From assembly GCA_963834965.1 (NCBI GenBank), contig CAWIEI010000032.1, positions 21,560-85,559 of the forward strand: a DNA stretch of 64,000 bases, in the 5' to 3' direction. Position 1 is the stretch's first letter; each line of letters opens with the position of its first letter. This stretch comes from Fodinibacter sp963834965. GTDB lineage: Bacteria; Actinomycetota; Actinomycetes; Actinomycetales; Dermatophilaceae. Below the pieces are notes generated by a model that was not told the origin of the DNA, made no database searches, and saw nothing but the letters and a program-made list of their open reading frames with translations. Shown here one piece after another: positions 34,802 to 44,377 of this stretch. The position numbers and the translations under genes are program-made.

Positions 34802-35365
34802 ATGTCCCTCGTCAACACGACCGTGCAGCCCTTCGAGGCCACGGCCTTCGTCAACGGCTCGTTCGTCCCGGTGTCCTCCGCGGACATCGAGGGGAAGTGG
34901 GCGATCTTCTTCTTCTACCCGGCCGACTTCACCTTCGTCTGCCCCACCGAGCTCGGTGACCTGGCCGACCACTACGAGGAGCTCAAGGCCCTCGGCGTCG
35001 AGGTCTACTCCGTGTCGACCGACACCCACTTCACCCACAAGGCATGGCACGGGGTCTCCGACACCATCCGCAAGGTGACCTACCCGATGGTCGGCGACCC
35101 GACCCACCGCATCTCCAAGAACTTCAAGATCCTCCGCAAGGCCGAGGGCCTGGCCGACCGTGGCACCTTCCTGGTCGACCCCGACGGCGTCATCCAGTTC
35201 CACGAGGTCACCGCCGAGGGCATCGGCCGCAACGCCGCCGAGCTGGTCCGCAAGGTCAAGGCCGCCCTCTACGTGCGCAACCACCCGGGCGAGGTCTGCC
35301 CCGCCAAGTGGGAAGAGGGCGAGGACACCCTCGCCCCGTCGCTCGACCTCGTGGGGAAGATCTGA
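34802..35365 (+). CDS. ahpC: Alkyl hydroperoxide reductase subunit C (2-Cys peroxiredoxin)
   Basis: A 187-residue peroxiredoxin that reduces H2O2 and organic peroxides. The peroxidatic cysteine lies in F-Y-P-A-D-F-T-F-V-C-P-T-E-L near 47 and the resolving one in H-P-G-E-V-C-P-A-K-W near 167. AAGGAG lies 12 bases before the ATG, a little far. ahpF follows after five bases, giving a complete enterobacterial-type AhpC-AhpF pair, unlike mycobacteria that use AhpD. Confidence 0.97.
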   Translation: MSLVNTTVQPFEATAFVNGSFVPVSSADIEGKWAIFFFYPADFTFVCPTELGDLADHYEELKALGVEVYSVSTDTHFTHKAWHGVSDTIRKVTYPMVGDPTHRISKNFKILRKAEGLADRGTFLVDPDGVIQFHEVTAEGIGRNAAELVRKVKAALYVRNHPGEVCPAKWEEGEDTLAPSLDLVGKI

Positions 35366-35370
35366 CCCCC

Positions 35371-36984
35371 ATGCTCGATCCCGCTCTCGCACAGCAGCTC
35401 TCGGCCTACCTGACCAAGGTCGTCGAGCCCGTCGAGCTGGTCTCCAGCCTCGACGGCTCGGCTGCGTCGCAGAAGGTCGCCGACCTGCTCGACGAGGTCG
35501 CGTCGCTGTCCGGCGGGCGGGTCACCCACGTGCGGACGGGGGACGCCACCCGGCGCCCCTCGTTCCGCGTGGTGCGCGCCGGCACCGACGTCGAGGTGGA
35601 GTTCGCCGGGCTGCCGCTCGGCCACGAGTTCACCTCCTTGGTGCTCGCGCTGCTCCAGGTCGGCGGCCACCCGTCGACCGCTGCCACAGACCTGCTGGAT
35701 GCCGTGCGCGGCCTGCGCGGGGAGCACCGGTTCGAGACCTACTTCAGCCAGACCTGCCAGAACTGCCCCGATGTCGTGCAGGCGCTCAACCTGATGAGCG
35801 TGCTGAACCCCGGCATCTCGCACACCGCCATCGACGGCGCGGTCTTCCCGGCCGAGGTCGAGCAGCGCGGCGTGCTCGCCGTGCCGATGGTCTTCCGCAA
35901 CGGCGAGCTGTTCGGCCAGGGCCGGATGACGCTCGACGAGATCGTCACCAGGCTCGACGAGGGCGCCGCCGAGCGCGACACCGAGCGGCTCGCCGCCACC
36001 GAGCCCTTCGAGGTGCTCGTCGTCGGTGGCGGTCCCGCCGGCGCCACCGCCGCGATCTACACCGCCCGCAAGGGAATTCGCACCGGCCTGCTCGCCGAGC
36101 GGTTCGGCGGCCAGCTGCTCGACACGATGTCGATCGAGAACTATCCCTCCGTCGAGCACACCGAGGGGCCTCGCATGGCCGGCGACCTCGAGCGGCAGGT
36201 GCGTGGCCTCGGCGTCGAGGTCGTGACGGGGCAGAGCGCCGAGCGGCTCGTGCCGGCATCCGAGCTGGGTCGCCTGCACCAGGTGCACCTGGCCTCCGGC
36301 GCGGTGCTCCGCTCACGCACCGTCGTCATCGCGAGCGGCGCCCGCTGGCGCACCCTCGACGTGCCCGGTGAGGACGAGCACCGCAACCGCGGCGTCACCT
36401 TCTGCCCGCACTGCGACGGGCCGCTTTTCAAGGGCAAGCGCGTCGCCGTCGTGGGCGGCGGCAACTCCGGCGTCGAGGCCGCCATCGACCTCGCCGGCGT
36501 GGTCGCGCACGTGACGCTCGTCGAGTTCGCCGACGAGCTCAAGGCCGACGACGTGCTGCAGCGCAAGGCCGGCAGCCTGCCCAACGTCGACGTGCTGCTC
36601 GGCACCGTCACCACCGAGGTCGTCGGCGACGGCTCGAAGGTGGTCGGCCTGCGGTACGCCCCGCGCGCGGGTGGTCCGTCGGTGCTCCTGCCGGTCGAGG
36701 GCGTGTTCGTGCAGATCGGCCTGCTCCCCAACACCGAGTGGCTCGACGGCGTCGTGCCGATGACGCCACACGGCGAGGTCGTCGTCGACGCGCGCGGCGC
36801 GACCGGCATCCCGGGCGTCTACGCAGCCGGCGACTGCACCACCGCGCCGTGGAAGCAGATCGTCGCCGCCGCCGGTGGCGGTGCCACCGCCGCGCTCTCG
36901 GCGTTCGACCACCTGATCCGCACCTCCGCACCCGAGGCGTCTGGGGCGTCAGGAGCGGAGGCGGGGGTTCCCGCTCCAGCCTGA
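35371..36984 (+). CDS. ahpF: Alkyl hydroperoxide reductase subunit F
   Basis: A 537-residue flavoprotein that transfers electrons from NADH to AhpC. The N-terminal tandem thioredoxin-like region has S-Q-T-C-Q-N-C near 128. V-V-G-G-G-P-A-G near 217 is the FAD motif, and F-C-P-H-C-D-G-P near 348 is the redox-active CxxC. V-V-G-G-G-N-S-G near 365 is the NADH motif, and the C-terminus has A-A-G-D-C-T. Complete; co-transcribed with ahpC. The protein tail is Ala/Gly/Pro-rich. Confidence 0.96.
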   Translation: MLDPALAQQLSAYLTKVVEPVELVSSLDGSAASQKVADLLDEVASLSGGRVTHVRTGDATRRPSFRVVRAGTDVEVEFAGLPLGHEFTSLVLALLQVGGHPSTAATDLLDAVRGLRGEHRFETYFSQTCQNCPDVVQALNLMSVLNPGISHTAIDGAVFPAEVEQRGVLAVPMVFRNGELFGQGRMTLDEIVTRLDEGAAERDTERLAATEPFEVLVVGGGPAGATAAIYTARKGIRTGLLAERFGGQLLDTMSIENYPSVEHTEGPRMAGDLERQVRGLGVEVVTGQSAERLVPASELGRLHQVHLASGAVLRSRTVVIASGARWRTLDVPGEDEHRNRGVTFCPHCDGPLFKGKRVAVVGGGNSGVEAAIDLAGVVAHVTLVEFADELKADDVLQRKAGSLPNVDVLLGTVTTEVVGDGSKVVGLRYAPRAGGPSVLLPVEGVFVQIGLLPNTEWLDGVVPMTPHGEVVVDARGATGIPGVYAAGDCTTAPWKQIVAAAGGGATAALSAFDHLIRTSAPEASGASGAEAGVPAPA

Positions 36985-37000
36985 GGCGGTGTGGGGTGGG

Positions 37001-37657
37001 TCAACGGCGCCCGCCGCCGAGGATGCCGCCCAGCACGTCGCCGATGATGCTGCCGGGGTCGAACCCCGCCGACGCCTCGGCACCCGCGGACGAGGCCGCG
37101 GAACCACCGCTGACCGCGCCACCGAGCGCGTCCTTGAGCAGGTCCTCGAGCGAACCCGGGGTGCTGCCGCCACCGCCGCCAGGAAGCGAGGGCGCCGGGT
37201 CGGCCGACTGCGCGGATGCCGTGCTGCCGCCGAGGCCGCCGCCACCCTTGAGCACCTTGTTGGCGAGCCAGGACAGCACCATCGGCGCGAGGATGGGGAG
37301 CAGCTTCTTCACCAGGTCGCCCCCGGCGCCGGAACCACCCACCGCCGGCAGGGCGCCGAGCCGGTTGGCCACCTCGTCCTGCTGGTCACCGAAGATGTGG
37401 CTCGCGATGGCGTCGCCGTCCTGCTCGTCGATGGCGGACAGGTTGGCGCCACCGGTGAGCAGGTCGTCGTCGTGCTGGCCGAGGGCCTGCACGATGGAGC
37501 CGGCCCCCGAGGGGTCGGCGGCGTTCGCCTGCAGCCCACCGAGCAGCGCCGGCAGCGCCGCCGCCGCGGCGGTGCGCACCTCGTCGGGCGACGCGCCCAC
37601 CTGTTGCGAGATCTGGTCTGCGGGTAGTGCGCTGAGGATGTCGTCGACTGCTGACAC
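37001..37657 (-). CDS. DUF937 domain-containing protein
   Basis: A 218-residue protein starting at GTG with GGGGA upstream. Residues 1-125 contain the DUF937 helical repeat (I-S-Q-Q-V-G-A-S-P-D-E-V-R-T-A-A, L-P-A-L-L-G-G-L, I-A-S-H-I-F-G-D and L-L-P-I-L-A-P-M-V-L). The C-terminal ~90 residues are Gly/Ser/Ala-rich, with a second helix pair like the start of another copy. Function unknown. Stands alone, convergent with ahpF. Confidence 0.82.
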   Translation of the reverse strand: MSAVDDILSALPADQISQQVGASPDEVRTAAAAALPALLGGLQANAADPSGAGSIVQALGQHDDDLLTGGANLSAIDEQDGDAIASHIFGDQQDEVANRLGALPAVGGSGAGGDLVKKLLPILAPMVLSWLANKVLKGGGGLGGSTASAQSADPAPSLPGGGGGSTPGSLEDLLKDALGGAVSGGSAASSAGAEASAGFDPGSIIGDVLGGILGGGRR

Positions 37658-37777
37658 CGGGTCCCCTTTCCGTGCGGCCGCTGACGGCTCCGGGCTCCGG
37701 GCCAACCTAGCCTCGGGTGACCCAGAAGGCACGGGGGGCGGGGGACAGCGGTGATCCGGTGGGTGCATGATCGGGGT

Positions 37778-38308
37778 ATGACCCGCGCAGCCCAGGACCG
37801 CACGCTCGTCCTCCTCCGACACGCGAAGGCAGAGCAGCAGGGCTGGGACAACGACCACGAGCGACAGCTCACCAAGCGCGGTCGGCGCGACGCCACCGCG
37901 GCCGGGCACTGGCTGGTCGAGCACGGCATCGGCATCGACGAGGTGCTCTGCTCCACCTCCGAGCGCACCCAGCAGACCACCGAGAGCGTCTGGGCGAGCG
38001 GGTGCCCCGAGACCGAGGTGCACCTCGACCGGCGCATCTACCTCGCCACCCCGCAGCGGCTGCTCGAGGTCATCCACGAGGCCGACGAGGACGCCGACGT
38101 GCTCATGGTCGTCGGCCACGCCCCCGGCATCCCCTCGCTGGCCGAGCTGCTCTGCGACGGCGACGGTAGCGTCGAGGGCCATCGCAAGATGGCGGAGGGC
38201 TTCCCCACCTGCGCAGTGGCGGTGCTGCACTACTCAGGGCGGTGGTCCGACCTCGGGTTCGGCGACGCCCGCCTCGAGCGCTTCCACGTCTGCCGCGACG
38301 ACGCCTGA
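37778..38308 (+). CDS. Histidine phosphatase family protein (SixA-like)
   Basis: A 176-residue enzyme with the phosphohistidine motif L-L-R-H-A-K-A near residue 12 and the second catalytic histidine in V-V-G-H-A-P-G near 109. It would remove phosphate from phosphohistidine or small substrates. SixA in enterobacteria acts on phosphorelay proteins; no partner is seen here. A small membrane protein gene follows in 15 bases. Confidence 0.88.
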   Translation: MTRAAQDRTLVLLRHAKAEQQGWDNDHERQLTKRGRRDATAAGHWLVEHGIGIDEVLCSTSERTQQTTESVWASGCPETEVHLDRRIYLATPQRLLEVIHEADEDADVLMVVGHAPGIPSLAELLCDGDGSVEGHRKMAEGFPTCAVAVLHYSGRWSDLGFGDARLERFHVCRDDA

Positions 38309-38323
38309 GCCTGGAGGCCTGTG

Positions 38324-38554
38324 ATGCACCCTGCCCGACGAACCTGGGACGAGCTCCCGCCCGCCCGCAAGCGCCTGCTGATCACGGTCGGGGTCGTCGA
38401 CGCGGGAATGCGCGCCTGGGCCCTGGTCGACCTGAAGAACCGCCCGGCCGACGAGGTCAACGGCCCCAAGGGGGTCTGGGCCGTGGCCCTGGCCGTGGGC
38501 AACACCGCGGGCCTGCTGCCCGCCGCCTACCTGCTCTTCGGACGCCGCCGCTAG
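38324..38554 (+). CDS. Small membrane protein, hypothetical
   Basis: A 76-residue protein. GGAGG lies six bases before the ATG and three before an overlapping GTG at 38321, so the ATG is preferred. There are two hydrophobic segments (about 20-38 and 50-70) with a K-N-R-P-A-D-E-V linker. It resembles short cardiolipin-synthase-N-terminal-like fragments, but this is not firm. The stop overlaps the stop of the convergent gene (shared CTAG). Confidence 0.65.
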   Translation: MHPARRTWDELPPARKRLLITVGVVDAGMRAWALVDLKNRPADEVNGPKGVWAVALAVGNTAGLLPAAYLLFGRRR

Positions 38555-40065
38555 GCCGGTGCCCCTGGTACGGCCACAGCGTCGTCAGTTGCCCCGACGG
38601 CACCCCACCGGCGCAGCACCTCGAGCATCACCAGCGCCAACACGGTGAGCACCGCGATGAGCAGCAGGGTCCCGGCGCTCGGGCGGTCGCCGACGAGCAC
38701 GGCCAGCACGGCCAGGCCGCCCACGACCGCGCGGAGCACGACGATGTTGTGCGCGACGAACCGGCTCGCCGAGCCCAGCGCGCCGGTCGGGGCACTCGTC
38801 ATCCCGGACAGCCGGGCCGGCACCGACCGCACCGCACGCGCCGCGCCCGACGGGCCGGCGGCCCAGGCGGCCAGGGCGATGAGCAGGAAGAGCATGGCCG
38901 ACGAGCGCACCCAGACGCGCAGCGGCGTGGTCACGTCGTCGAAGAGCACCGTGGCCACGCGCGGCACGAGCAGCGCCTTCTCGAGGTCGTCGAGGTACAG
39001 CGCGCGTCCGACCTGCACGCTGAGCAGCAGCAGCACCAGCGTGCCGACGATCATCGAGGCGCCGATGACGAGCGCGCGGCGGCGGGCGGGCGCCAGCGCC
39101 ACCCCGGCGATCAGGGCGAGCAGGGCCAGCACGGGCAGCACCACGCGCAGCAGGTCGAGCACCCGGATGGCGGTCTGGGCCCGGGCGAGGGCCTGGCTCT
39201 GGAGCACCACGAACTGGGCGTTGACCACGGGGATCTTGTCCGCGAAGGGCACCCCCCGCTGAACCAGGATGGGCTTGATCTGCTCGATGAACGGGCCGAG
39301 GTTGACCGCCACCTGGCCCTTCGACACCACGACCGCGTTGGTGCCCGTCTGCCCGGTGAGCGCGGCGACCAGGCCGGCGTGGGCCTCGCGGTTCGCGGCG
39401 ACCCAGGCGTCCTGGAAGGCGTTGGAGGCCACGAGCTTGGCCACCTGGTCCTCGGTGAAGCTGTAGATCGCGTTCGAGATGGGCTCGGCGAAGGTCGACA
39501 GCTGCACCGGGAGGTTGTCGGCCACGCCCGCGACCCGGGGCCGGGCGGCGATCGCGTCGAGGGTCTGCGTCGTGAGCTCCTTGACCTTGAGCTGCTCGAA
39601 CACCGCGTTGGTGATGCGCAGCGAGACCTCCTGCTGCACGGCGGGGTCCTTCGCCAGCGGCGCCACCATGGCGAGGTACTTGTCCTGGTCGAGCAGCGTG
39701 GACCGGGACCAGTTCGCCAGCGCCGACAGCGGTGCGAGGAGGGCGGCGACCAGCAGGAGCACGATCGCCCCGGACCAGCGACCGCGATGCCGGCGGGCCG
39801 GCTCGGCCGTCGTCACGACCTGCGGCAGGGCCTGTGTCGCGGCCACCTGGGCCCGCAGGCGCAGCAGCTCCGCGCGCTCGTCACTGGTGAGGTCGCCCGT
39901 GGGTGCGGCTTCGGGCTCGCGGGGCACCTCGGGCGTCAGCTCGGCCGCCTCATCCTCCGCGGTCAGCTCGGGCGCAGCGGCGGCGTCGGGCGTCGGCTCG
40001 GCATCCGGGCCGGTGGCCGTGCGGCGGTTGGGCTTGGGAGTGGGCCCGGTGGGGGTGCTGCTCAT
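38551..40065 (-). CDS. Large membrane protein with acidic N-terminus, hypothetical
   Basis: A 504-residue protein. Residues 1-95 are Pro/Glu/Ala-rich and cytoplasmic-looking, followed by one helix (~100-120). A long extracellular-type domain (~120-310) contains repeated A-V-x-x-x-I/L helices. Three or more helices follow (~312-335, 345-365, 393-410, 440-475). Similar proteins occur in many actinobacteria without a known role. Shares CTAG at its stop with the upstream small gene; convergent. Confidence 0.7.
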   Translation of the reverse strand: MSSTPTGPTPKPNRRTATGPDAEPTPDAAAAPELTAEDEAAELTPEVPREPEAAPTGDLTSDERAELLRLRAQVAATQALPQVVTTAEPARRHRGRWSGAIVLLLVAALLAPLSALANWSRSTLLDQDKYLAMVAPLAKDPAVQQEVSLRITNAVFEQLKVKELTTQTLDAIAARPRVAGVADNLPVQLSTFAEPISNAIYSFTEDQVAKLVASNAFQDAWVAANREAHAGLVAALTGQTGTNAVVVSKGQVAVNLGPFIEQIKPILVQRGVPFADKIPVVNAQFVVLQSQALARAQTAIRVLDLLRVVLPVLALLALIAGVALAPARRRALVIGASMIVGTLVLLLLSVQVGRALYLDDLEKALLVPRVATVLFDDVTTPLRVWVRSSAMLFLLIALAAWAAGPSGAARAVRSVPARLSGMTSAPTGALGSASRFVAHNIVVLRAVVGGLAVLAVLVGDRPSAGTLLLIAVLTVLALVMLEVLRRWGAVGATDDAVAVPGAPA

Positions 40066-40277
40066 GGTCGTGGTCCTCGTCCGATGGTCCGCGCCGCACC
40101 CGGATGCCGTCGGTCGTCCCGGCCCACGGCAGGCACCGCGTCATGCCCGACATTAGGGAGGTTCGCGCCGTGGCTCGTCACCCAGCACGGGTGACCGGGC
40201 ACCCGCGAGGATGCCCGGCCACCGACCTGCCGTAGTGCCGTGGTCGGGACGGTGAGCACGGCCGCCGGCGGCAGGGG

Positions 40278-41609
40278 TCAGGGGTTGGTCTTCAGGCTGA
40301 TGTCCGGGGTGCGCAGGTCGGTGCCCGCGAGCCGAACGGCCTCGATGTAGACGGTGTTCGGCAGCAGGCCCGCGTCGGTGGCCGTGGTGCCCCTGACCCG
40401 CTGGATGGGGATGCCGGACCGCAGCAGCTCGTACGTCGCCGTGGGGTCACCGTCCCACTTCAGGCTGATGTGGTCGCGCTCGAGGGCGGTCACCGTGAGG
40501 TTGCTCGGCGCGGCACCAGTGGGCGGGGTCGTCGGCGGCGGCGGGGTGGTCGACGGCGGGGTCGTCGGCGGCGGGGTGGTCGGCGGCGGGCAGACCACGG
40601 TCGGGGTTCCCGACGGTGTGGGCGTGGGTGTCGCCGACGGCGTCGGGGTCGGCGTCGCCGACGGTGTGGGCGTCTGGGTGGGAGTCGGCGGTGGCGTGCT
40701 GGCCCCGCTCATCGACACGTCCACGTACCGGACCCGCATCGGGTGGCCGGGCTCCGTGGCGGCGGTGGCGTCGCCGCCCTTCTTCTGCGGGTACGCGCCG
40801 GAGATCGCGACGTTGAGGATGATGTTCTGCCCGTACGCGGCGATGTTGCCCCAGACCGCCCCGGCCAGGCGTGGGTCGTCCGAGCGCAGCGACAGCGTCG
40901 CGGCGCCGTCGATGGACCAGGTCATCACCTCGGGGGTGCGGGTGCGGTCCCACTGGAACCCGTAGGTGTGGAAGTTCCCCCAGCACGAGGTGACCGCGCA
41001 CGGCAGGCCGCCGGTGTTGATGCCCTCCGGGTCCTGGCACGCGCCACCCCACACGTCACAGTGCAGCACGCTGTTGGAGAAGGGCAGACCGTTCACGCTC
41101 TCGGCGATGTCGAACTCACCGTTGGCCGGCCAGCTCCACCGGTCGGCACGCAGGTGCGAGCTCAGCATCCAGAAAGCGGGCCAGTAGCCCTGTGCCGCAA
41201 CGCCGGTGACGTCGGGCAGGGCGAGCTCGGCGCTGACGGTCATGTTCTGGCCGGGCTGGGGCACGAAGTCGGCCCGTGACTCGATGCGCGAGGAGTACCA
41301 CTGTGTTCCTACGCGGGTCGGCGTGATGACCAGCTCACCGTTCGCCACTGTCGTGTTCTCGGGCCGGTTGATCTCCTCCTCACCGGTGCCGAACCGGTCG
41401 GGGCCGCCGGGGTAGGCGGTGCCGTTCGTGTAGAGCCACTTGGTGAGGTCGAGGGTCGACCCGGTGAAGTCGTCGTGGAACACCGTCGTCGCGGCCGTGG
41501 CGGTCGTGGCGGCGTGGACGGCGACGGGGGCGAGCAGCAGGCCGGCCACCACGGCGGCGGGCAGGAGCAGTGCGCTGTTGTGTCGGAACAGTTTTCGTCG
41601 TGCGGGCAT
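40278..41609 (-). CDS. Secreted GH16 glycoside hydrolase with Pro/Thr linker and Fn3-like domain
   Basis: A 443-residue secreted enzyme. Signal peptide at 1-33 (A-L-L-L-P-A-A-V-V-A-G-L-L-L-A-P), cut after A-V-H-A. The catalytic domain (~40-300) contains the GH16 acid motif G-E-F-D-I-A-E near 165 and W-P-A-F-W-M-L near 145. A P-T-x-T-P linker follows, with a C-P-P-P-T stretch, then a ~75-residue Fn3-like domain. GH16 enzymes cleave beta-1,3 or mixed-linkage glucans; laminarinase-type activity is likely but the substrate is not certain. Linker DNA is repetitive. Confidence 0.88.
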   Translation of the reverse strand: MPARRKLFRHNSALLLPAAVVAGLLLAPVAVHAATTATAATTVFHDDFTGSTLDLTKWLYTNGTAYPGGPDRFGTGEEEINRPENTTVANGELVITPTRVGTQWYSSRIESRADFVPQPGQNMTVSAELALPDVTGVAAQGYWPAFWMLSSHLRADRWSWPANGEFDIAESVNGLPFSNSVLHCDVWGGACQDPEGINTGGLPCAVTSCWGNFHTYGFQWDRTRTPEVMTWSIDGAATLSLRSDDPRLAGAVWGNIAAYGQNIILNVAISGAYPQKKGGDATAATEPGHPMRVRYVDVSMSGASTPPPTPTQTPTPSATPTPTPSATPTPTPSGTPTVVCPPPTTPPPTTPPSTTPPPPTTPPTGAAPSNLTVTALERDHISLKWDGDPTATYELLRSGIPIQRVRGTTATDAGLLPNTVYIEAVRLAGTDLRTPDISLKTNP

Positions 41610-41972
41610 GAGGGATCCTTGGTCGGTGAAGCGTGACGTGCTCGGCAGCGTGCCGGCCTGCTGGGTCGGGCCGTCAACGACCCCCGATGACCCCCGTGCG
41701 ACCCTCCTCGTGTCCCCTCCCCGCCCCGTGTGCTGCCGAAGGCTGCCCCGTTGCCCCGGGAGGACCTCATCCCCGCACCAGCACAGTATTGGAGTGCGAG
41801 GGCCGTTGCCAGCGGAGCAATAAGAGGGCTCTCAGAACGGGCGGCTGGTCACGGCATCCGGTCGCCGGGGAGACTGGCAACACCTGGGGACGACCGACTC
41901 CCCTCGCAACCACAGTGTCCCCGAGCCGTTCCGCCGCGTCCGCGGCGCGGCCCGGGGTACGGAGAGGCAACG
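41610..41972. other. Intergenic region between divergent GH16 and oxidoreductase genes
   Basis: 363 bp with no convincing gene. It should hold both promoters. An AT-rich CAATACTGTG on the minus strand (near 41785) could be a -10 for GH16. A GGAGAGG ribosome site for the plus gene lies at 41961. Nothing else distinct was seen. Confidence 0.4.
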
Positions 41973-42875
41973 ATGCAGGCGCTGCAGTTCGACGAGTACG
42001 GGGGAGCCGACGTGCTGCACGTGGCGCAGGCCCCGGAGCCACACCCCGGCCCGGGGCAGGTGCGCATCCTGGTGCAGGCGCTGAGTGTCAACCCCTTCGA
42101 CTGGAAGCTACGGGGCGGGTTCATGGACGGCGTGGTGCCGGTGACCTTCCCCGTGATCACCGGCACGGATGCCGCCGGGGTGGTCGACGAGGTCGGCCCC
42201 GGGGTCACCGGACTCCGCCTCGGTGACGAGGTGTTCGGGCTGGGCTCGGCGACGGCCGCGGAGCTCGCCGTGCTCGACATCGCCACGGTGAAGCCACCGA
42301 CGCTGACCTTCGCGCAGGCCGCCGCCATGGGGCTCGCGGTCGAGGCCGCTGCCCGCTGCCTGGACCTGCTCGACCTGCCCCGCGGGGCGACGGTGCTGAT
42401 CGACGGCGCCGCCGGCGGGGTGGGCTCGGCGATGACCCAGCTGGCGCTGGCGCGCGGCCTGCGGGTGGTCGCCACGGCCGGCCCGGCGAACCACGACTAC
42501 CTGACCGGCCTCGGCGCCACCCCCACGACCTACGGGGAGGGACTTGCCGGGCGGGTGGCATCGCTGGTGCCGACCGTCGACGGGGCCGTCGACGTGGTCG
42601 GCCGCGGGTCGGTGCCTGAGCTGATCGCCATCACCGGCGACCCGCGCCGGGTGGTCACGCTCGCCGACTTCACCGCCTACGAGCACGGGGTGCACGTGGC
42701 CGACGGGTCGGTGGCCCGGGCGGCCTACGCCCTCGCCGAGGCGGCCGAGCTGCACGCCGAGGGCCGCTTCTCGATGCCGGTGCAGGCCACCTTCGCCCTC
42801 GAGGACGGCGCCGCGGCGCACGAGCTGAGCGAGTCGGGACACCTGCGCGGCAAGATCGTCATCACCGTCCCCTGA
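41973..42875 (+). CDS. NADP-dependent zinc-less quinone oxidoreductase (MDR family)
   Basis: A 300-residue MDR enzyme. G-A-D-V-L near 11 and V-N-P-F-D-W-K-L-R-G-G near 39 are quinone-reductase motifs, and I-D-G-A-A-G-G-V-G-S-A near 143 binds NADPH. It lacks the zinc ligands of alcohol dehydrogenases. Reduces quinones or enones; physiological substrate unknown. GGAGAGG lies six bases upstream. The convergent SDR gene ends four bases after it. Confidence 0.88.
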   Translation: MQALQFDEYGGADVLHVAQAPEPHPGPGQVRILVQALSVNPFDWKLRGGFMDGVVPVTFPVITGTDAAGVVDEVGPGVTGLRLGDEVFGLGSATAAELAVLDIATVKPPTLTFAQAAAMGLAVEAAARCLDLLDLPRGATVLIDGAAGGVGSAMTQLALARGLRVVATAGPANHDYLTGLGATPTTYGEGLAGRVASLVPTVDGAVDVVGRGSVPELIAITGDPRRVVTLADFTAYEHGVHVADGSVARAAYALAEAAELHAEGRFSMPVQATFALEDGAAAHELSESGHLRGKIVITVP

Positions 42876-42878
42876 TCG

Positions 42879-43877
42879 TCAGGGATTGAGGCCCGTCGCG
42901 CCGGCGACCCACTGCCAGAACGCTTCTCGCTCGTACTCGGTCGGTCGGGTGCGCCCGAGCACGCTGGTCGGGCGCACCCGTCGGTCATGCCAGAGCAGCC
43001 CGGATGCCGGTGCCGGCTCGGTGGCGACCAGCCACGTCGTCGTGTCGGTGCCGGCGCTCTCGGAGCGCAGCACGGGTCGCATGGTGGCCGCGAACCGGGG
43101 GAGTGAGGTGACTACGCCGGGGGTGCCGGCCCAGCCCGGGTGCGTCGCGTGCACCGACACGCCGGACGCCGTCCCCCAGCGCCGCGCCAGCACCGGCATC
43201 AGCTCCACCTGGGCGCGCTTGCTGCGCGCGTAGGCGACTGCTCCGGACCAGGTGTCCTGCTCGAAGTCGGGGTCGAGCACCGGCAGCGCCTGGGTGTACA
43301 TGCCTCCCGAGGTCACGAACACCACCCGGCCGGCGTCGGCCCCCGGCGCGGGCTGCAGCAGCTCGGTCATCAGCACCGGTCCGAGCACGTGCAGCGCCAT
43401 CGTGCTCTCGTGGCCCTGGGCCGAGGTCGTGCGGGCCGGCGGCAGGGCGCCCGCGTTGTGCACCAGCGCGTGCAGCGGCATCCGGGTGCTCAGGAAGACC
43501 GCGCAGAAGGCCCGCACGGAGATCAGGTCGGACACGTCGCAGACCCACACCCGGGCGGCCCCTTCACGCCCCACGGCCTCCTCGACCTCGGCGGCGACCC
43601 GGGCCCCACGGCCGGCGTCGCGCACCACCAGGTGCACCGTGGCGCCCAGGGCCGCCAGGTCGAGGGCGGTGCGCCGCCCCAGCCCGGACGCCGCCCCGGT
43701 CACCGCGACGTGCCGCCCGGCCAGGGCATCAGGTGCCGGGTCGTCGGGCCAGGTGGGCAGTCGTCGCCGCACGGCGTACCCGACCACGCTGAAGCCGGGC
43801 ACCACGGTGCGGTCGAGCGCCGTGTCGAGCGCGTTCGCGGCGGTGCGGACGAGGCCGCTGACCTCGAGCCCGCTCAC
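42879..43877 (-). CDS. SDR-family oxidoreductase (DHRS12-like)
   Basis: A 332-residue short-chain dehydrogenase. T-G-A-A-S-G-L-G-R-R near 60 binds the cofactor. H-N-A-G-A-L near 140 and the S-G-G-M-Y...Y-A-R-S-K pair near 191-217 give a complete catalytic site. GTG start overlaps the MarR gene stop by four bases. Together with MarR it may be a regulated operon; substrate unknown. Confidence 0.87.
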   Translation of the reverse strand: MSGLEVSGLVRTAANALDTALDRTVVPGFSVVGYAVRRRLPTWPDDPAPDALAGRHVAVTGAASGLGRRTALDLAALGATVHLVVRDAGRGARVAAEVEEAVGREGAARVWVCDVSDLISVRAFCAVFLSTRMPLHALVHNAGALPPARTTSAQGHESTMALHVLGPVLMTELLQPAPGADAGRVVFVTSGGMYTQALPVLDPDFEQDTWSGAVAYARSKRAQVELMPVLARRWGTASGVSVHATHPGWAGTPGVVTSLPRFAATMRPVLRSESAGTDTTTWLVATEPAPASGLLWHDRRVRPTSVLGRTRPTEYEREAFWQWVAGATGLNP

Positions 43878-44377
43878 ATCAGCGCGCGCATCGCGGCGGT
43901 GGCGCCGCGCAGGTAGCGCTCGACCAGCGTGCGCTCCTCCTCGGACAGCGAGGAGTCGAGCTCGGCCAGCGCCGCGAACATCGGTGCCAGGCGGGTGAAC
44001 ACCTCGAGCCGGCCAGACTCGGTGATGACCACCTCGGTGCGGCGCCCGTCCGCCGCGTGTGGCCGCCGCTGCGCGTGGCCCCGCGCGACGAGCCGGTCGA
44101 CCACGCCCGACGAGGCGGCCGAGGTGACCCCGAGGGCGCGGGCGAGCTCGACCGGACCCATCGGCGTGTCCATCAGGTGACGCAGCGAGTGCAGTTCGGA
44201 GGTGGACAGGCCGGCCCGGCGGGCGACCTCGTGCGGCACCTGCGCGGCGACGTCGACGAGCTCCTGCAGGGCGTCGAGCGAGCCCGACTGCTCGAACCCG
44301 GGCACCACGTCACGAAGCCCTGTCGAAACATTAGACAAAGTTGCGTCAGCCTCCCGCTTCTCCCTAATATCGCTCAC
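43874..44377 (-). CDS. MarR-family transcriptional regulator
   Basis: A 167-residue winged-helix protein. The DNA-binding segment is about 75-110 (V-E-L-A-R-A-L-G-V-T-S-A-A-S-S-G-V-V-D-R-L) with the wing R-R-P-H-A-A-D-G-R-R near 103. Helices at both ends are for dimerisation. I take the first in-frame GTG, but the N-terminal ~25 residues overlap AT-rich promoter-like DNA, so an internal start is possible. It is divergent from the MMPL gene and probably represses it and its own operon. Confidence 0.82.
   Translation of the reverse strand: MSDIREKREADATLSNVSTGLRDVVPGFEQSGSLDALQELVDVAAQVPHEVARRAGLSTSELHSLRHLMDTPMGPVELARALGVTSAASSGVVDRLVARGHAQRRPHAADGRRTEVVITESGRLEVFTRLAPMFAALAELDSSLSEEERTLVERYLRGATAAMRALM

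Noticed and set aside
31934..35392. Very long antisense open frames opposite gatA, gatB and ahpC, and similar ones over the etf, VWA and transposon regions
   Set aside because: They follow from the high GC at third codon positions of the real genes, have no ribosome sites, and their products are low-complexity and Arg/Gly/His-rich.
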